A stretch of 18,046 bases of DNA from Pseudomonadota bacterium (GTDB lineage Bacteria > Pseudomonadota > Gammaproteobacteria > Burkholderiales > Burkholderiaceae): the NCBI GenBank assembly GCA_021783435.1, contig JAJXUC010000077.1:1-18046 (forward strand), read 5' to 3'. Position 1 is the stretch's first letter; the number at the start of each line of letters is the position of its first letter. Under the pieces are notes generated by a model, which was not told the DNA's origin, made no database searches, and worked only from the letters and a program-made list of their open reading frames with translations. The position numbers and the translations under genes were made by a program. Below are positions 7,318-16,777 of the stretch, piece after piece.

Positions 7318-10179
7318 ATGACCGACTCCAAACCCGATAACCTTGCCACGCTCAACTTGCCGGAGACGCCGTTTCCGATGCGCGGCGACCTGCCCAAGCG
7401 CGAACCGGGCTGGATTGCGCAGTGGGAGCGCGAGGGCGTGTACCAGCGCCTGCGCGCGGCGCGCGTCGGACGGCCGAAATTCATCCTGCACGACGGCCCG
7501 CCCTATGCCAACGGCCAGATCCACATGGGCCACGCCGTGAACAAGGTGCTCAAGGACATGATCACCAAGTCGCGCCAGCTCGCCGGATTCGACGCGCTGT
7601 ACATCCCGGGCTGGGACTGTCACGGCCTGCCGATCGAGAACGCCATCGAGAAGAAATATGGCCGCAACTTGAGCCGCGATGACATGCAGGCCAAGAGCCG
7701 GGCCTACGCCGCCGAGCAGATCGTGCAGCAGATGGCGGATTTCAAGCGCCTGGGCATCCTCGGCGACTGGGACCACCCCTATCGCACCATGGACCCGGCC
7801 AACGAGGCCGGCGAGATCCGCGCCTTCAAGCGCGTGATCGAGCGCGGCTTCGTCTACCGTGGCCTCAAGCCGGTGCACTGGTGCTTCGACTGCCACTCCT
7901 CGCTGGCCGAGTTCGAGATCGAGTACGCCGACAAAAAGTCGCAGACCCTGGACGTCGGCTTCCTGTGCGCCGAGCCCGCCAAGCTGGCCGCCGCGTTCGG
8001 CCTGCCCGGGCTGAACCAGGACGCCTTTGCCGTCATCTGGACCACCACGGCCTGGACCCTGCCCGCCAACCAGGCGCTCAACCTCAACCCGGAGCTCGAC
8101 TACTGCTTGGTCGACACCGCCCGCGGCCTGCTGCTGCTCGCCGCGGCGCGGGTCCAGGACTGCCTGCAGCGCTACGGTCTCGAGGGCCGCGTCGTCGCCA
8201 CCACCAAGGGGCAGAATCTGGCTGGCATCAATTTCCGCCATCCGCTTGCAGCCATCGACCCGTGCTACGACAGGCTCAGCCCGGTTTATCTCGCCGATTA
8301 CGCCACGGCGGAGGATGGCACCGGCATCGTGCACTCCTCGCCCGCCTATGGTCTGGACGACTTCAACTCCTGTCTCGCCCACGGCATGCGCATCGAGGAC
8401 ATCCTCAACCCCGTCCAGGGCGACGGAATGTACGCCGCCGACCTGCCGCTGTTCGGCGGCATGCAGATCTGGAAGGCGGCGCCGGTCGTCACCGACGCCC
8501 TGCGCCGGGCCGGCAGGCTATTCGCGACGCGGGACATCCTGCACAGCTACCCGCATTGCTGGCGTCACAAGAGCCCGGTGATCTACCGCGCCGCGGCGCA
8601 ATGGTTCATCCGCATGGACGAAGGCGAAGGCGTGTTCACCAAGGACAAGGCACCCAAGACCCTGCGGCAGATGGCTTTGGACGCCATCGACCACACCGGC
8701 TTCTACCCCGAAAACGGGCGCGTCCGGCTGCGCGACATGATCGCCAACCGTCCCGACTGGTGCATCTCGCGCCAGCGTGCCTGGGGCGTGCCGCTGCCCT
8801 TCTTCCTGCACAAGGACACGGGCGAGTTGCACCCGCGCACCATGGACATCCTCGACCAGGCGGCGAATCTGGTCGAGCAGGGTGGCATCGAGGCCTGGAG
8901 CCGGGTCACGGCCGAGGACATCCTCGGCCCCGGCGAGGCGCCGCACTACATCAAGAGCGGCGACATCCTCGAAGTGTGGTTCGACTCGGGCTCGACGTTC
9001 TTCCACGTGCTGCGCGGCACCCACCCCGAGGCCCATCACGATGCCGGGCCCGAGGCCGACCTCTATCTGGAAGGCCATGACCAGCACCGCGGCTGGTTCC
9101 ACAGCTCGCTGCTGCTGGCCTGCGCCCTGGAAGGCCGCGCGCCCTACAAGAGCCTGCTGACCCACGGCTTCACCGTCGACAGCCAGGGCCGCAAAATGAG
9201 CAAGTCGCTGGGCAACGGCGTGGATCCGCTGGAAACCAGCAAGAAGCTCGGCGCGGAAATCATCCGTCTATGGGTGGCCTCCAGCGACTACTCGGGCGAC
9301 ATCGCCGGCGACGATAAGATCCTCGCGCGCGTGGTCGACAGCTACCGCCGCGTGCGCAACACCCTGCGCTTCCTGCTCGCCAACGTGGCCGATTTCGACC
9401 CCGCCAGCCAGGCCGTTGCGCTGGAACAGATGCTGGAGATCGACCGCTGGGCGCTGGCGCGAACCGCCGAATTCCAGGCCTCGGTGCTGCAGCACTACGA
9501 GGCCTACGAATTCCATCCGGTCGTGGCCAAGCTGCTCATCTTCTGCTCCGAAGACCTGGGCGGTTTCTATCTGGACGTGCTCAAGGACAGGCTTTACACC
9601 ACGCCAGCGCGAGGCTTGCCGCGGCGCAGTGCACAAACCGCGCTGTGGCACATCACCCAGGCCATGCTGCGCTGGATTGCCCCCTTCCTCAGCTTCACCG
9701 CGGAAGAAGCCTGGCGCCACCTCGCTCCGGTCCGTGCCGCCGAAACCGGCAGCATCTTCGTCGAGACTTATCACACCCTGCCGGAGCCGGCTGATGCTGC
9801 CGCATTGCTGACCAAATGGGCACGCGTACGCGTGGTGCGCGACGAGGTCAACCGCGCCGTTGAAGCTGTGCGTAGCGAAGGCAAGCTCGGCTCATCGCTG
9901 CAGGCCTGGGTGGACCTCACGGCGCCCGGACCCGACCATGCCCTGCTTGCCAGCTTGCAGGATGAACTCAAGTTCGCCTTCATCACCTCGCAGGCCCGGC
10001 TGCAGCAAGGCGGTGAACTGGCCGTGCGAGTGCTGGCCGCCGATGCCGCCGGGGCCAGCAAATGCGAACGCTGCTGGCATTGGGAAACCGATGTTGGCGC
10101 CGACCTCCGCCACCCCGGGCTGTGCCCGCGCTGCGTGGGCAATCTGCAAGAGCCTGGCGAAGCGCGCCGGTTTGCCTGA
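7318..10179 (+). CDS. ileS: Isoleucyl-tRNA synthetase
   Basis: Class I synthetase that charges tRNA(Ile) and edits mischarged valine. The product of 953 residues matches bacterial family length. Visible signatures are HMGH at residues 69-72, [10 protein letters not shown] just after, [14 protein letters not shown] in the editing (CP1) domain, [13 protein letters not shown], and KMSKS at 626-630. A C-terminal zinc site is intact: C916, C919, C936, C939. I chose ATG 7318 ([21 protein letters not shown]); the frame extends upstream to 7225 but that part has no family sequence. The start lacks a Shine-Dalgarno and follows a C-rich stretch. The bacterial-type zinc finger suggests the mupirocin-sensitive class rather than the eukaryote-like form, which is an inference. 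Confidence 0.98.
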   Translation: MTDSKPDNLATLNLPETPFPMRGDLPKREPGWIAQWEREGVYQRLRAARVGRPKFILHDGPPYANGQIHMGHAVNKVLKDMITKSRQLAGFDALYIPGWDCHGLPIENAIEKKYGRNLSRDDMQAKSRAYAAEQIVQQMADFKRLGILGDWDHPYRTMDPANEAGEIRAFKRVIERGFVYRGLKPVHWCFDCHSSLAEFEIEYADKKSQTLDVGFLCAEPAKLAAAFGLPGLNQDAFAVIWTTTAWTLPANQALNLNPELDYCLVDTARGLLLLAAARVQDCLQRYGLEGRVVATTKGQNLAGINFRHPLAAIDPCYDRLSPVYLADYATAEDGTGIVHSSPAYGLDDFNSCLAHGMRIEDILNPVQGDGMYAADLPLFGGMQIWKAAPVVTDALRRAGRLFATRDILHSYPHCWRHKSPVIYRAAAQWFIRMDEGEGVFTKDKAPKTLRQMALDAIDHTGFYPENGRVRLRDMIANRPDWCISRQRAWGVPLPFFLHKDTGELHPRTMDILDQAANLVEQGGIEAWSRVTAEDILGPGEAPHYIKSGDILEVWFDSGSTFFHVLRGTHPEAHHDAGPEADLYLEGHDQHRGWFHSSLLLACALEGRAPYKSLLTHGFTVDSQGRKMSKSLGNGVDPLETSKKLGAEIIRLWVASSDYSGDIAGDDKILARVVDSYRRVRNTLRFLLANVADFDPASQAVALEQMLEIDRWALARTAEFQASVLQHYEAYEFHPVVAKLLIFCSEDLGGFYLDVLKDRLYTTPARGLPRRSAQTALWHITQAMLRWIAPFLSFTAEEAWRHLAPVRAAETGSIFVETYHTLPEPADAAALLTKWARVRVVRDEVNRAVEAVRSEGKLGSSLQAWVDLTAPGPDHALLASLQDELKFAFITSQARLQQGGELAVRVLAADAAGASKCERCWHWETDVGADLRHPGLCPRCVGNLQEPGEARRFA

Positions 10180-10260
10180 GACATGGCCGGGACCTGACAA
10201 CACGCTGCGCACCACGACGCGGTCAGCATTCCACCACGCTCATCCTGCGCCAACCCAACC

Positions 10261-10818
10261 ATGAACCAGCCCCGCCACATGCCTTCATCCGACTCGACGC
10301 CCAGGCCTGTGCCCAACGCGCGCCCCAATGTCTGGCCCTGGTTGCTCACGGCGACCTTGGTCGTGGCGCTGGATCAGCTCAGCAAATGGTTGATCACGCA
10401 GGATCTGCCGCTAGACGCCAGCCGTCGCATCACCGGTTTTTTCAATCTGGTGCACATCGAGAACCCGGGCGCCGCGTTTTCCTTCCTCGCCGCTGCCGCG
10501 GGCTGGCAGCGCTGGCTGTTCACCGCTCTTGGCCTGGGCGCATCCGCACTCATCGTCTGGTTGCTGTTCCGGCATCGCGGCAAGACGCTGTTCAGCCTTG
10601 CGCTGGCGTTGATTCTCGGCGGCGCCCTGGGAAACGTCGCCGACCGGCTGATCTGGGGCCATGTCACCGATTTTCTCGATTTCTACGTCACCATCGGTGG
10701 CCGGCAATGGCACTGGCCCGCCTTCAACCTCGCCGACAGCTCGATCTTCGTCGGCGCCGTCCTGCTCTTGCTGGACGAATGGCGCCAGGCACGCCATCGC
10801 AAGGGCGAAGCGCGCTGA
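10261..10818 (+). CDS. lspA: Lipoprotein signal peptidase (signal peptidase II)
   Basis: Aspartyl protease of the inner membrane that removes signal peptides from diacylglyceryl-modified prolipoproteins, the target of globomycin. The 185-residue product has four predicted helices. Conserved segments are VALDQLSKW (35-43), [15 protein letters not shown] (62-76), GNVADRL (124-130) and HVTDFLDFY. The catalytic pair should be D137 (VTDF) and D159 (FNLADS). The spacing between them is a few residues longer than in E. coli, with TIGGRQ looking like the extra loop. The start is ATG 10261 without Shine-Dalgarno; a second ATG at 10279 is possible. It follows ileS by 81 bases. The fkpB and ispH genes that follow in E. 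coli are absent here. Confidence 0.96.
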   Translation: MNQPRHMPSSDSTPRPVPNARPNVWPWLLTATLVVALDQLSKWLITQDLPLDASRRITGFFNLVHIENPGAAFSFLAAAAGWQRWLFTALGLGASALIVWLLFRHRGKTLFSLALALILGGALGNVADRLIWGHVTDFLDFYVTIGGRQWHWPAFNLADSSIFVGAVLLLLDEWRQARHRKGEAR

Positions 10819-10834
10819 GCCCTGCGACGTCTTT

Positions 10835-10853
10835 CGCACGCACCGCCCGTGCG
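10835..10853. terminator. Weak hairpin between convergent lspA and qor
   Basis: A 6-bp stem CGCACG/CGTGCG with a 7-base loop fills most of the 36-base gap between two convergent stop codons. There is no T-run on either strand, so intrinsic termination would be inefficient. Confidence 0.35.
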
Positions 10854-10854
10854 C

Positions 10855-11835
10855 TCAGGGCTCGAGCACGATGCTGCCGGTGGTGGCGCGGCTTTCCAGC
10901 GCAATGTGCGCCTGCGCCGCATCGCGCAAGGCGAAGCGCTGGCCGATGAGCGGTTTGACCTGACCCGAGCCGACCACGGCGAACAATTCAGCGGCCATCT
11001 GTTCCAGCGTGCCGCGGTCGGCGATGTGGGTCATCAAGGTCGGCCGCGTGACGTACAGCGAGCCCTTGGCCGCCAGGTCCGTCAGGGTCACCGGCGGCAC
11101 CGGCCCGGAGGCATTGCCGAAGCTGACCATCAGGCCGAAGGGCTGCAGGCAGGCGAGCGAGCGCTCCCAGGTATCACGGCCGACCGAGTCGTACACCACC
11201 GCAACACCCTTGCCGCCAGTCAGTTCCTTGACGCGCGACACCAGGTCGTCCGTGCGGTAGTTGATGCAATGGGCGTAGCCGTTTTGCAGCGCCAGGCGGC
11301 ACTTTTCGTCGCTGCCGGCGGTGCCGATGAGTTGCACGCCCAACGCCCGTGCCCATTGCCCGGCGATCAGACCGACGCCGCCGGCGGCAGCGTGGAACAG
11401 GGCGACATCGCCGGCCTGCAGCTTGCGGGTACGGCGCAGCAGGAACTGGGCGGTCAAGCCCTTGAGCATCATGGCGGCGGCGGCATCGAAACCAATCGCA
11501 TCCGGCAGCTTCACCAGCACCCGTGCCGGCATGACCCGCGCCTGCGCGTAGGCCCCGGTCGGGCCATTGCTGTAAGCCACGCGGTCGCCGGGTGTGAAGC
11601 TGGTGACGCCCTCGCCCACGGCCTCCACGGTTCCCGCCGCCTCCAGGCCGAGCCCGGCGGGGAACTGCAACGGATAAAGACCGGTGCGGTGGTAGACATC
11701 GATGAAATTCACGCCAACGGCGCCGTGGCGCACACGAACTTCACCAGGTCCGGGACTGCCCAGCTTCAACTCCTGCCATTGCAGGACTTCAGGGCCGCCG
11801 GCGCGATCGATGCGAATGGCGTGGGTCGTGGTCAT
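10855..11835 (-). CDS. qor: Quinone oxidoreductase, zinc-free MDR family (Qor-like)
   Basis: NADPH-dependent quinone reductase of the medium-chain dehydrogenase family. The 326-residue product begins MTTTHAIRIDRAGGPEVLQW, a typical Qor start. VNFIDVYHRTGLYPLQFP lies at residues 42-59 and the nucleotide-binding motif HAAAGGVG at 148-155. The zinc-binding cysteine cluster of alcohol dehydrogenases is absent. The start is ATG 11835, with GGAG six bases upstream, one of the clearest ribosome sites in the window; the longer frame to 11916 is not needed. It lies 102 bases downstream of the MFS gene on the same strand and converges with lspA. The physiological substrate is unknown. Confidence 0.92.
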   Translation of the reverse strand: MTTTHAIRIDRAGGPEVLQWQELKLGSPGPGEVRVRHGAVGVNFIDVYHRTGLYPLQFPAGLGLEAAGTVEAVGEGVTSFTPGDRVAYSNGPTGAYAQARVMPARVLVKLPDAIGFDAAAAMMLKGLTAQFLLRRTRKLQAGDVALFHAAAGGVGLIAGQWARALGVQLIGTAGSDEKCRLALQNGYAHCINYRTDDLVSRVKELTGGKGVAVVYDSVGRDTWERSLACLQPFGLMVSFGNASGPVPPVTLTDLAAKGSLYVTRPTLMTHIADRGTLEQMAAELFAVVGSGQVKPLIGQRFALRDAAQAHIALESRATTGSIVLEP

Positions 11836-11937
11836 GATGGTCTCCGGACATGGTTTTGATGGGTTTGCAAACCAAACCGCATTGTGCCGATTCGGCGGCA
11901 AGCTTGCAGACCCCACTCAAGCTTGCATCCGGACGCA

Positions 11938-13215
11938 TCAGCCGAAGCGCGCCCGGCTCTGCCATGTGGCCAGCATCAAGGCCCCTGCCGACAGCACAGC
12001 TCCGGCGCCGAAGGCGTAGGGCGCGCCGAAGGCCTGCCATAGCCAACCGGCGCCAAAACCGGCAAGCAATTGCAGCAAACCGGTGGTGAGGTAATAAACC
12101 CCGAACGCCGTAGCGCGCAGGGCCTGTGGCGCGGTGGCCGCCACGGCCGCTGCGAACACCCCCTGCGTGAGTCCCAGGTGCAGTCCGTACAACGCCACGC
12201 CCAGCCAAAGTGCAGGCATGCCAGGTAACGCCAGCAACACCATGGATGCACACAACATCCCCATGCCCGACATCAGCACCACGCGCCGGCCGTAGCGCTG
12301 CGCCAACACACCGGCAGGATAGGCGCTTGCTGCATACACCAGGCTGAACAGCAGCGTGACGAGCGGTATCCACAACAAGGGCACCCCTTGCTCCTGTCCC
12401 CGCAGCACCAGAAAGGCCTCGGACAAACGGGCCAGGGTGAAGACGCCGGCCAGGCCCACCACACCCCAGTAAGGGCGCGGCAGGCTGCGTGCCACGGCCC
12501 AGCGCGATGCCCTGTCCGCACCCGGATGTCGACTGCGGGGGGCAGCAGCGCGCGCGCCTAAGTTGGCCGGTTCACGCACCCCGAATACGAGAATGCCCAC
12601 GGCCACCACCGCCGGCAACACACCGAACCACAACAGCAAGCGCAGCCGGTCGTGCAGCCACCAGAGCAAGCCGATGGCAGCCAATGGCCCGAGAAATGCG
12701 CCCACCGTGTCCATGCTCTGGCGCAAACCATAGGCGGCGTTGCGCAACGGCTCGGGCGTGGCATCAGCCAGCAGCGCATCGCGCGGTGCGCCACGAATAC
12801 CTTTGCCGATGCGGTCGATGAAGCGCGCAGCGATCACCTCCGCCGCGCCCGATGCGAGCGGAAACAAGGGCTTGGTCGCGGCCGATAGCCCATAGCCCAG
12901 CACGGCCAGCAGCTTGCGCTTGCCCAGATGATCGGACAGCGCACCGGAAAACGCCTTGAGCACCGAGGCGGTGGCTTCGGCCAGGCCCTCGACCAGGCCA
13001 ACGACGACGATGCTCAAGCCGAGCACACGGGTCATGTAGACCGGCAGCACCGCATGGATGAGTTCGGACGACATGTCCATGAACAGGCTCACCCAGCCGA
13101 GCAGCCAGACGGTGCGCGGCAGGCGCGTGTTCGGCGCGGGATCGGGGCGCGTTTCGGGCAGGGTGTTCAAGGGCGGGGACGCCGACGGCGTGAAAAAATG
13201 GGAGCAGCGCTGCAT
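11938..13215 (-). CDS. MFS transporter
   Basis: Twelve-helix major facilitator transporter of 425 residues with a hydrophilic N terminus of about 35. The first helix is LGWVSLFMDMSSELIH, and motif A between helices 2 and 3 reads GALSDHLGKRK. A second cytoplasmic motif, GKGIRGAPRDALLAD, and a long central loop around residues 215-245 (RAAAPRSRHPGADRAS) separate the two six-helix halves. The substrate cannot be read from sequence; efflux of a small molecule is a reasonable guess. The start is the ATG at 13215, without a visible Shine-Dalgarno. It is divergent from the two-component genes across a 110-base gap with a putative regulator box, suggesting joint control. Confidence 0.88.
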   Translation of the reverse strand: MQRCSHFFTPSASPPLNTLPETRPDPAPNTRLPRTVWLLGWVSLFMDMSSELIHAVLPVYMTRVLGLSIVVVGLVEGLAEATASVLKAFSGALSDHLGKRKLLAVLGYGLSAATKPLFPLASGAAEVIAARFIDRIGKGIRGAPRDALLADATPEPLRNAAYGLRQSMDTVGAFLGPLAAIGLLWWLHDRLRLLLWFGVLPAVVAVGILVFGVREPANLGARAAAPRSRHPGADRASRWAVARSLPRPYWGVVGLAGVFTLARLSEAFLVLRGQEQGVPLLWIPLVTLLFSLVYAASAYPAGVLAQRYGRRVVLMSGMGMLCASMVLLALPGMPALWLGVALYGLHLGLTQGVFAAAVAATAPQALRATAFGVYYLTTGLLQLLAGFGAGWLWQAFGAPYAFGAGAVLSAGALMLATWQSRARFG

Positions 13216-13241
13216 GTTGTGATGCAGGGCCTGATGCAGCG

Positions 13242-13258
13242 GTTAAGCGCAGTCTAAG
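13242..13258 (+). promoter_or_regulatory. Putative response-regulator box (PmrA/QseB-like direct repeat)
   Basis: GTTAAG-N5-TCTAAG matches the PmrA-type pattern YTTAAK-N5-YTTAAK at 5 of 6 positions in each half-site, with the exact 11-base period. It lies in the gap between the MFS gene (26 bases from its start) and the response-regulator gene (67 bases from its start). OmpR-family regulators bind such direct repeats as dimers. The assignment rests on pattern resemblance only. Confidence 0.4.
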
Positions 13259-13274
13259 ACCCCGGCCCGATACT

Positions 13275-13288
13275 GCGGGACATCCCGC
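13275..13288. repeat. Inverted repeat in the regulator promoter region
   Basis: GCGGGA-CA-TCCCGC, two perfect 6-base arms with a 2-base spacer, lies 37 bases before the response-regulator start and downstream of the direct repeat. It may be a second operator or a leader hairpin. Confidence 0.4.
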
Positions 13289-13325
13289 TGCGGCACAATC
13301 CAACTCCCCCACCCTCCACATTCCC

Positions 13326-14075
13326 ATGCGCCTGCTGCTTGTCGAAGACGATGCCATGATCGGCGAGAGTGTGCTCGACGCGCTACGCGGCGACGGCTAC
13401 GCGGTGGACTGGGTGCGCGACGGCCAGATGGCCGACGCCGCCTGGAGCACCGAGCATTACGACCTCGTGCTGCTCGATCTCGGCCTGCCCCGGCTCGACG
13501 GTTTGCAAGTGCTGAAAAAAGCGCGCGCACGGCACGATCGCACCCCGGTGCTCATCGCCACCGCGCGCGATGCGGTGCAGGCCCGCATCGCCGGACTCGA
13601 TGCCGGGGCCGACGACTATGTGCTCAAGCCCTATGACCTCGACGAGTTGCAGGCCCGCATCCGCGCCTTGCTGCGCCGCGCCGCCGGCCGCGCCGAGCCG
13701 GTGTTCGAACACGGCCCGGTGCGCCTGAACCCGGCCACCCACGAAGCCACCTTCGAGGCCCAGCCGGTGCCACTCTCACAGCGCGAATGGGCGGTGCTGG
13801 AAGCGCTGATCGCGCGCCCCGGCGTCATTCTCTCGCGTACCCAACTCGAAGAAAAACTCTACAGTTGGAAAGACGAAATCTCCAGCAACGCGGTCGAGGT
13901 GTATGTCCACAGCCTGCGCAAAAAGCTGGGGGCTGATTTCATCCGCAACATTCGCGGCATGGGGTATGTGATTTCACGCGAGATCCCGGCGGCACATCAT
14001 GGCACGGGGGCCAGCCCTGCCGACACGGCACGCAGCGACAGCGGTGACGCAGGCGATGCGGGAGACGATGCGTGA
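13326..14075 (+). CDS. OmpR/PhoB-family response regulator (QseB/PmrA/TctD-like)
   Basis: Cytoplasmic transcription factor activated by phosphorylation from the adjacent kinase. The receiver domain (1-115) has the acidic pocket E7/D8/D9, phospho-acceptor D51 in LLDLGLP, the switch T79 and K101 in LKPYD. The winged-helix DNA-binding domain (about 125-218) carries SQREWAVLEAL and NAVEVYVHSLRKKLG, ending GMGYVI. The 249-residue length includes a tail of about 30 residues rich in Gly, Asp and Ala after the wing, absent from most relatives. No Shine-Dalgarno precedes ATG 13326. The stop overlaps the kinase start as GTGA, so translation of the two is coupled. The signal and target genes are unknown; the divergent MFS gene is a candidate target. 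Confidence 0.95.
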   Translation: MRLLLVEDDAMIGESVLDALRGDGYAVDWVRDGQMADAAWSTEHYDLVLLDLGLPRLDGLQVLKKARARHDRTPVLIATARDAVQARIAGLDAGADDYVLKPYDLDELQARIRALLRRAAGRAEPVFEHGPVRLNPATHEATFEAQPVPLSQREWAVLEALIARPGVILSRTQLEEKLYSWKDEISSNAVEVYVHSLRKKLGADFIRNIRGMGYVISREIPAAHHGTGASPADTARSDSGDAGDAGDDA

Positions 14076-15445
14076 AATCCCTGCGCGCCCAATTGCTGGT
14101 GCTGCTCACCGCGGCTGTGCTGCTTGCCGCCCTGGTGCAGGCCGTGGTGGTGTTCAACAGTGCCATGCGCGAAGCCGATGCGGTGTTCGACTACCACCTG
14201 CAGCAACTGGCGCTGTCGCTGGCCAGCGGCGACCTCGGGCTGCCGGGCTTTGGCCCGAATGCCGACGACCACAACGGCGTGGACTACGTGGTGCAGGTCT
14301 GGGCCCCGGACGGCCAGCGCATCTATGTTTCGCGCCCGCGGCTGGAACTGCCGGATCAGGCGGTGCTGGGCTATGCCAATGTCGGGGTCGGCGGGCAGCA
14401 ATGGCGCGTGTTCTCCATGCAGGCGGGCGGGCGCACCATCCAGGTGGCACAGCCCTTGCTCAGCCGTCGCGCTCTCGCCCTGACCTTCGCCTTCAATTCC
14501 GTCTGGCCCATGTTGCTGATCGCACCACTCTTGCTGCTGGCCGTGGCCTGGGTAGTGCGGCGTTCGCTCAAACCCTTGCGCTCGCTGTCGCAGGAGTTGG
14601 AAAACCGGGCCGCCACCTCTTTCGATCCCATCGACCCGCAACCGGTGATGCAGGAAATGCAGCCCGTGGTGCGCGCCATGAACGGCCTGTTCACACGCAC
14701 CCGCCAAGCCTTCGACACACAGCAGATGTTCGTGGCCGACGCCGCCCACGAATTGCGCTCGCCGCTGGCCGCGCTCAAGGTGCAGATCCAGATGCTCGGC
14801 CGCGCACAGGAGGAGGCTGCCCGCCAGATCGCGCTGCAGCGCCTGGGCTCCGGCCTGGACCGCGCCACGCACCTGGTCGAGCAACTGCTCGCCCTGGCAC
14901 GCGCCGACTCCAGCGGCCAGGAGGCCGCCGCGCCCAGCTCGCTCACCCAGGCTGCGCGGCTGGCCTTGTCCGACACGCTGGAGCTGGCACAAACACGCGG
15001 TGTCGACGCCGGGCTGGAGCAGGCCGAGGATCTCACCGTGGACGCCCCGCCCAACGGCCTGCGCATGCTCGCGCGCAATCTGGTGGACAACGCCTTGCGC
15101 TACACCCCGGCTGGCGGACGGGTGGACGTGCGGGTGCGGCAGGAAGGCGGCCGGGCCGTGCTCGAAGTGGATGACTCCGGTCCCGGTATTCCGGTGGACG
15201 ACCGGGCACGCGTGTTCGATCGTTTCTACCGCCGCGAGAACGCGCCGCCCGGCGGCAGCGGCCTGGGCCTGGCCATCGTGCAAAGCGTGGCCGAACGCAG
15301 CGGCGCCCAGCTCAGCCTGCTGGATTCCCCCCTCGGCGGACTGCGGGTACGGGTGGAATTCCCGGCCGCGGTGGCGCCTGCCGATGCACAGGTTGTCGCG
15401 TCAATCGACCCGCCGGCCACCGAACACCGGCCGGCAGCCCGATAA
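14072..15445 (+). CDS. Sensor histidine kinase (QseC/TctE-like)
   Basis: Inner-membrane kinase that partners the preceding regulator. The 457-residue product has a first helix at about 5-28, a periplasmic sensor region at about 29-143, a second helix at 144-163 and a HAMP-like linker to about 217. The H box FVADAAHELRSPLAALK gives the phospho-accepting H226. The N box is NLVDNALRYTP (336-346), the G1 box DDSGPGIP (367-374), the F box FDRFYRR and the G2 box GSGLGLAI (395-402). All catalytic boxes are intact. The start is GTG 14072, overlapping the regulator's TGA by four bases, with GGAG seven bases upstream inside the regulator gene. The ligand is unknown. It converges with lysC, leaving only 8 bases between stops. 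Confidence 0.95.
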   Translation: MKSLRAQLLVLLTAAVLLAALVQAVVVFNSAMREADAVFDYHLQQLALSLASGDLGLPGFGPNADDHNGVDYVVQVWAPDGQRIYVSRPRLELPDQAVLGYANVGVGGQQWRVFSMQAGGRTIQVAQPLLSRRALALTFAFNSVWPMLLIAPLLLLAVAWVVRRSLKPLRSLSQELENRAATSFDPIDPQPVMQEMQPVVRAMNGLFTRTRQAFDTQQMFVADAAHELRSPLAALKVQIQMLGRAQEEAARQIALQRLGSGLDRATHLVEQLLALARADSSGQEAAAPSSLTQAARLALSDTLELAQTRGVDAGLEQAEDLTVDAPPNGLRMLARNLVDNALRYTPAGGRVDVRVRQEGGRAVLEVDDSGPGIPVDDRARVFDRFYRRENAPPGGSGLGLAIVQSVAERSGAQLSLLDSPLGGLRVRVEFPAAVAPADAQVVASIDPPATEHRPAAR

Positions 15446-15453
15446 CCAGGCGC

Positions 15454-16710
15454 TCAGGACGCCTGCGCTTCCAGGTCAAACGCCTTGTGCAAGGCACGCA
15501 CGGCCAGTTCCAGGTACTTTTCCTCGATCAGCACCGAAACCTTGATTTCGGAGGTGGAAATCATCTGGATGTTGATGCCTTCCTCCGACAGCGTGCGGAA
15601 CATCTTGCTGGCCACGCCGGCGTGCGAACGCATGCCGACGCCGACGATGGACACCTTGCAGGCTTTCGGGTCGCCGATGATGTCCTTGGCGCCGATGTGC
15701 GCCTGGATGCTGGTCTTGAGAATATCCAGCGTGCGGGCGTAGTCGCCGCGGCCGACGGTGAAAGAAAAATCGGTATAGCCGTCGACGCTCTGGTTCTGCA
15801 CGATCATGTCGACATCGATGTTCGCGCCGCCCACTGCGCTCAGAATTTGGTAGGCGATGCCGGGGCGATCGGGCACGCGCACGACGGTGATCTTGGCTTC
15901 ATCGCGGGCGAAAGCGATGCCGGAGACAACGGCTCGTTCCATGGTCTGGTCTTCCTCGAAGGTGATGAGAGTGCCGCTGCGCATTTCCTGCTCCAGTGGG
16001 ATATCCCAGGGCGTAAGGCTGGAGAGCACGCGCAAGCGCACACGGTATTTGCCGGCGAATTCCACCGAGCGCGTCTGCAGCACCTTGGAGCCGAGGCTGG
16101 CCATTTCCAGCATTTCTTCAAAGGTGATGGTGGACAGCTTGCTGGCCTCCGGCACGACGCGCGGGTCTGTGGTGTAGACGCCATCGACATCGGTGTAGAT
16201 CTGGCATTCGTCGGCGCCCAGCGCCGCGGCCAGCGCCACGCCCGAGGTGTCGGAGCCGCCACGGCCCAGGGTGGTGATGTTGCCGGCATCGTCGACGCCT
16301 TGGAAACCGGCGACGACGACGATCATGCCGGCATCCAGATCGGCACGCATGCGCGTCTGGTCGATGGATTCGATCCGCGCCTTGGTGAACGCGCTGTTGG
16401 TGCGGATGCCGACCTGAAAGCCCGTGTAGCTGCGCGCCTCGCGCCCCTGCGCCTTCAGCGCCATGGCGAGCAGCCCGATGCTGACCTGCTCGCCGGTGGA
16501 GGCCACGACGTCAAGCTCGCGCGGATCGGGGTCGGGCTGGATTTCGCGGGCCATGGCGATGAGCCGGTTGGTCTCACCCGACATGGCCGATACCACCACC
16601 ACGACCTGGTGCCCGGCATCCGCCCATTTGATGGCGCGGCGCGCGACGTTCTTGATGCGTTCGACGGAACCGACCGAGGTGCCGCCGTATTTCTGGACGA
16701 TGAGCGCCAT
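15454..16710 (-). CDS. lysC: Aspartate kinase (lysine/threonine/methionine pathway)
   Basis: Phosphorylates L-aspartate, the first step towards lysine, threonine, methionine and diaminopimelate for peptidoglycan. The 418-residue product starts [15 protein letters not shown], with the substrate motif KYGGTSVG at 7-14. [20 protein letters not shown] and [13 protein letters not shown] follow in the kinase domain. The C-terminal half contains two ACT regulatory domains (for example [20 protein letters not shown] and [20 protein letters not shown]). It is the single-domain type without fused homoserine dehydrogenase, and such enzymes are usually inhibited by lysine plus threonine. I chose ATG 16710 because the family sequence begins there; an upstream ATG at 16743 only adds MRAFSFPSNAN. 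No lysine riboswitch is visible. Downstream of tilS, it has its own -10. Confidence 0.98.
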   Translation of the reverse strand: MALIVQKYGGTSVGSVERIKNVARRAIKWADAGHQVVVVVSAMSGETNRLIAMAREIQPDPDPRELDVVASTGEQVSIGLLAMALKAQGREARSYTGFQVGIRTNSAFTKARIESIDQTRMRADLDAGMIVVVAGFQGVDDAGNITTLGRGGSDTSGVALAAALGADECQIYTDVDGVYTTDPRVVPEASKLSTITFEEMLEMASLGSKVLQTRSVEFAGKYRVRLRVLSSLTPWDIPLEQEMRSGTLITFEEDQTMERAVVSGIAFARDEAKITVVRVPDRPGIAYQILSAVGGANIDVDMIVQNQSVDGYTDFSFTVGRGDYARTLDILKTSIQAHIGAKDIIGDPKACKVSIVGVGMRSHAGVASKMFRTLSEEGINIQMISTSEIKVSVLIEEKYLELAVRALHKAFDLEAQAS

Positions 16711-16777
16711 GTTTGCGTTGGAAGGGAACGAGAAGGCGCGCAAACCGCCAGTGCGCGCCCGCTACGGAAAGCCGGAA

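Noticed and set aside
7234..8382. A 382-codon minus-strand open frame opposite the 5' part of ileS
   Set aside because: Antisense to the HIGH-motif region of ileS; no protein-like features.
10849..11859. A 336-codon plus-strand open frame opposite qor
   Set aside because: Low-complexity shadow of the quinone oxidoreductase gene, which has a clear Shine-Dalgarno and cofactor motif.
13997..15283. A 428-codon minus-strand open frame opposite the histidine kinase
   Set aside because: The kinase on the other strand has all its conserved boxes; the antisense frame has no recognisable domain.
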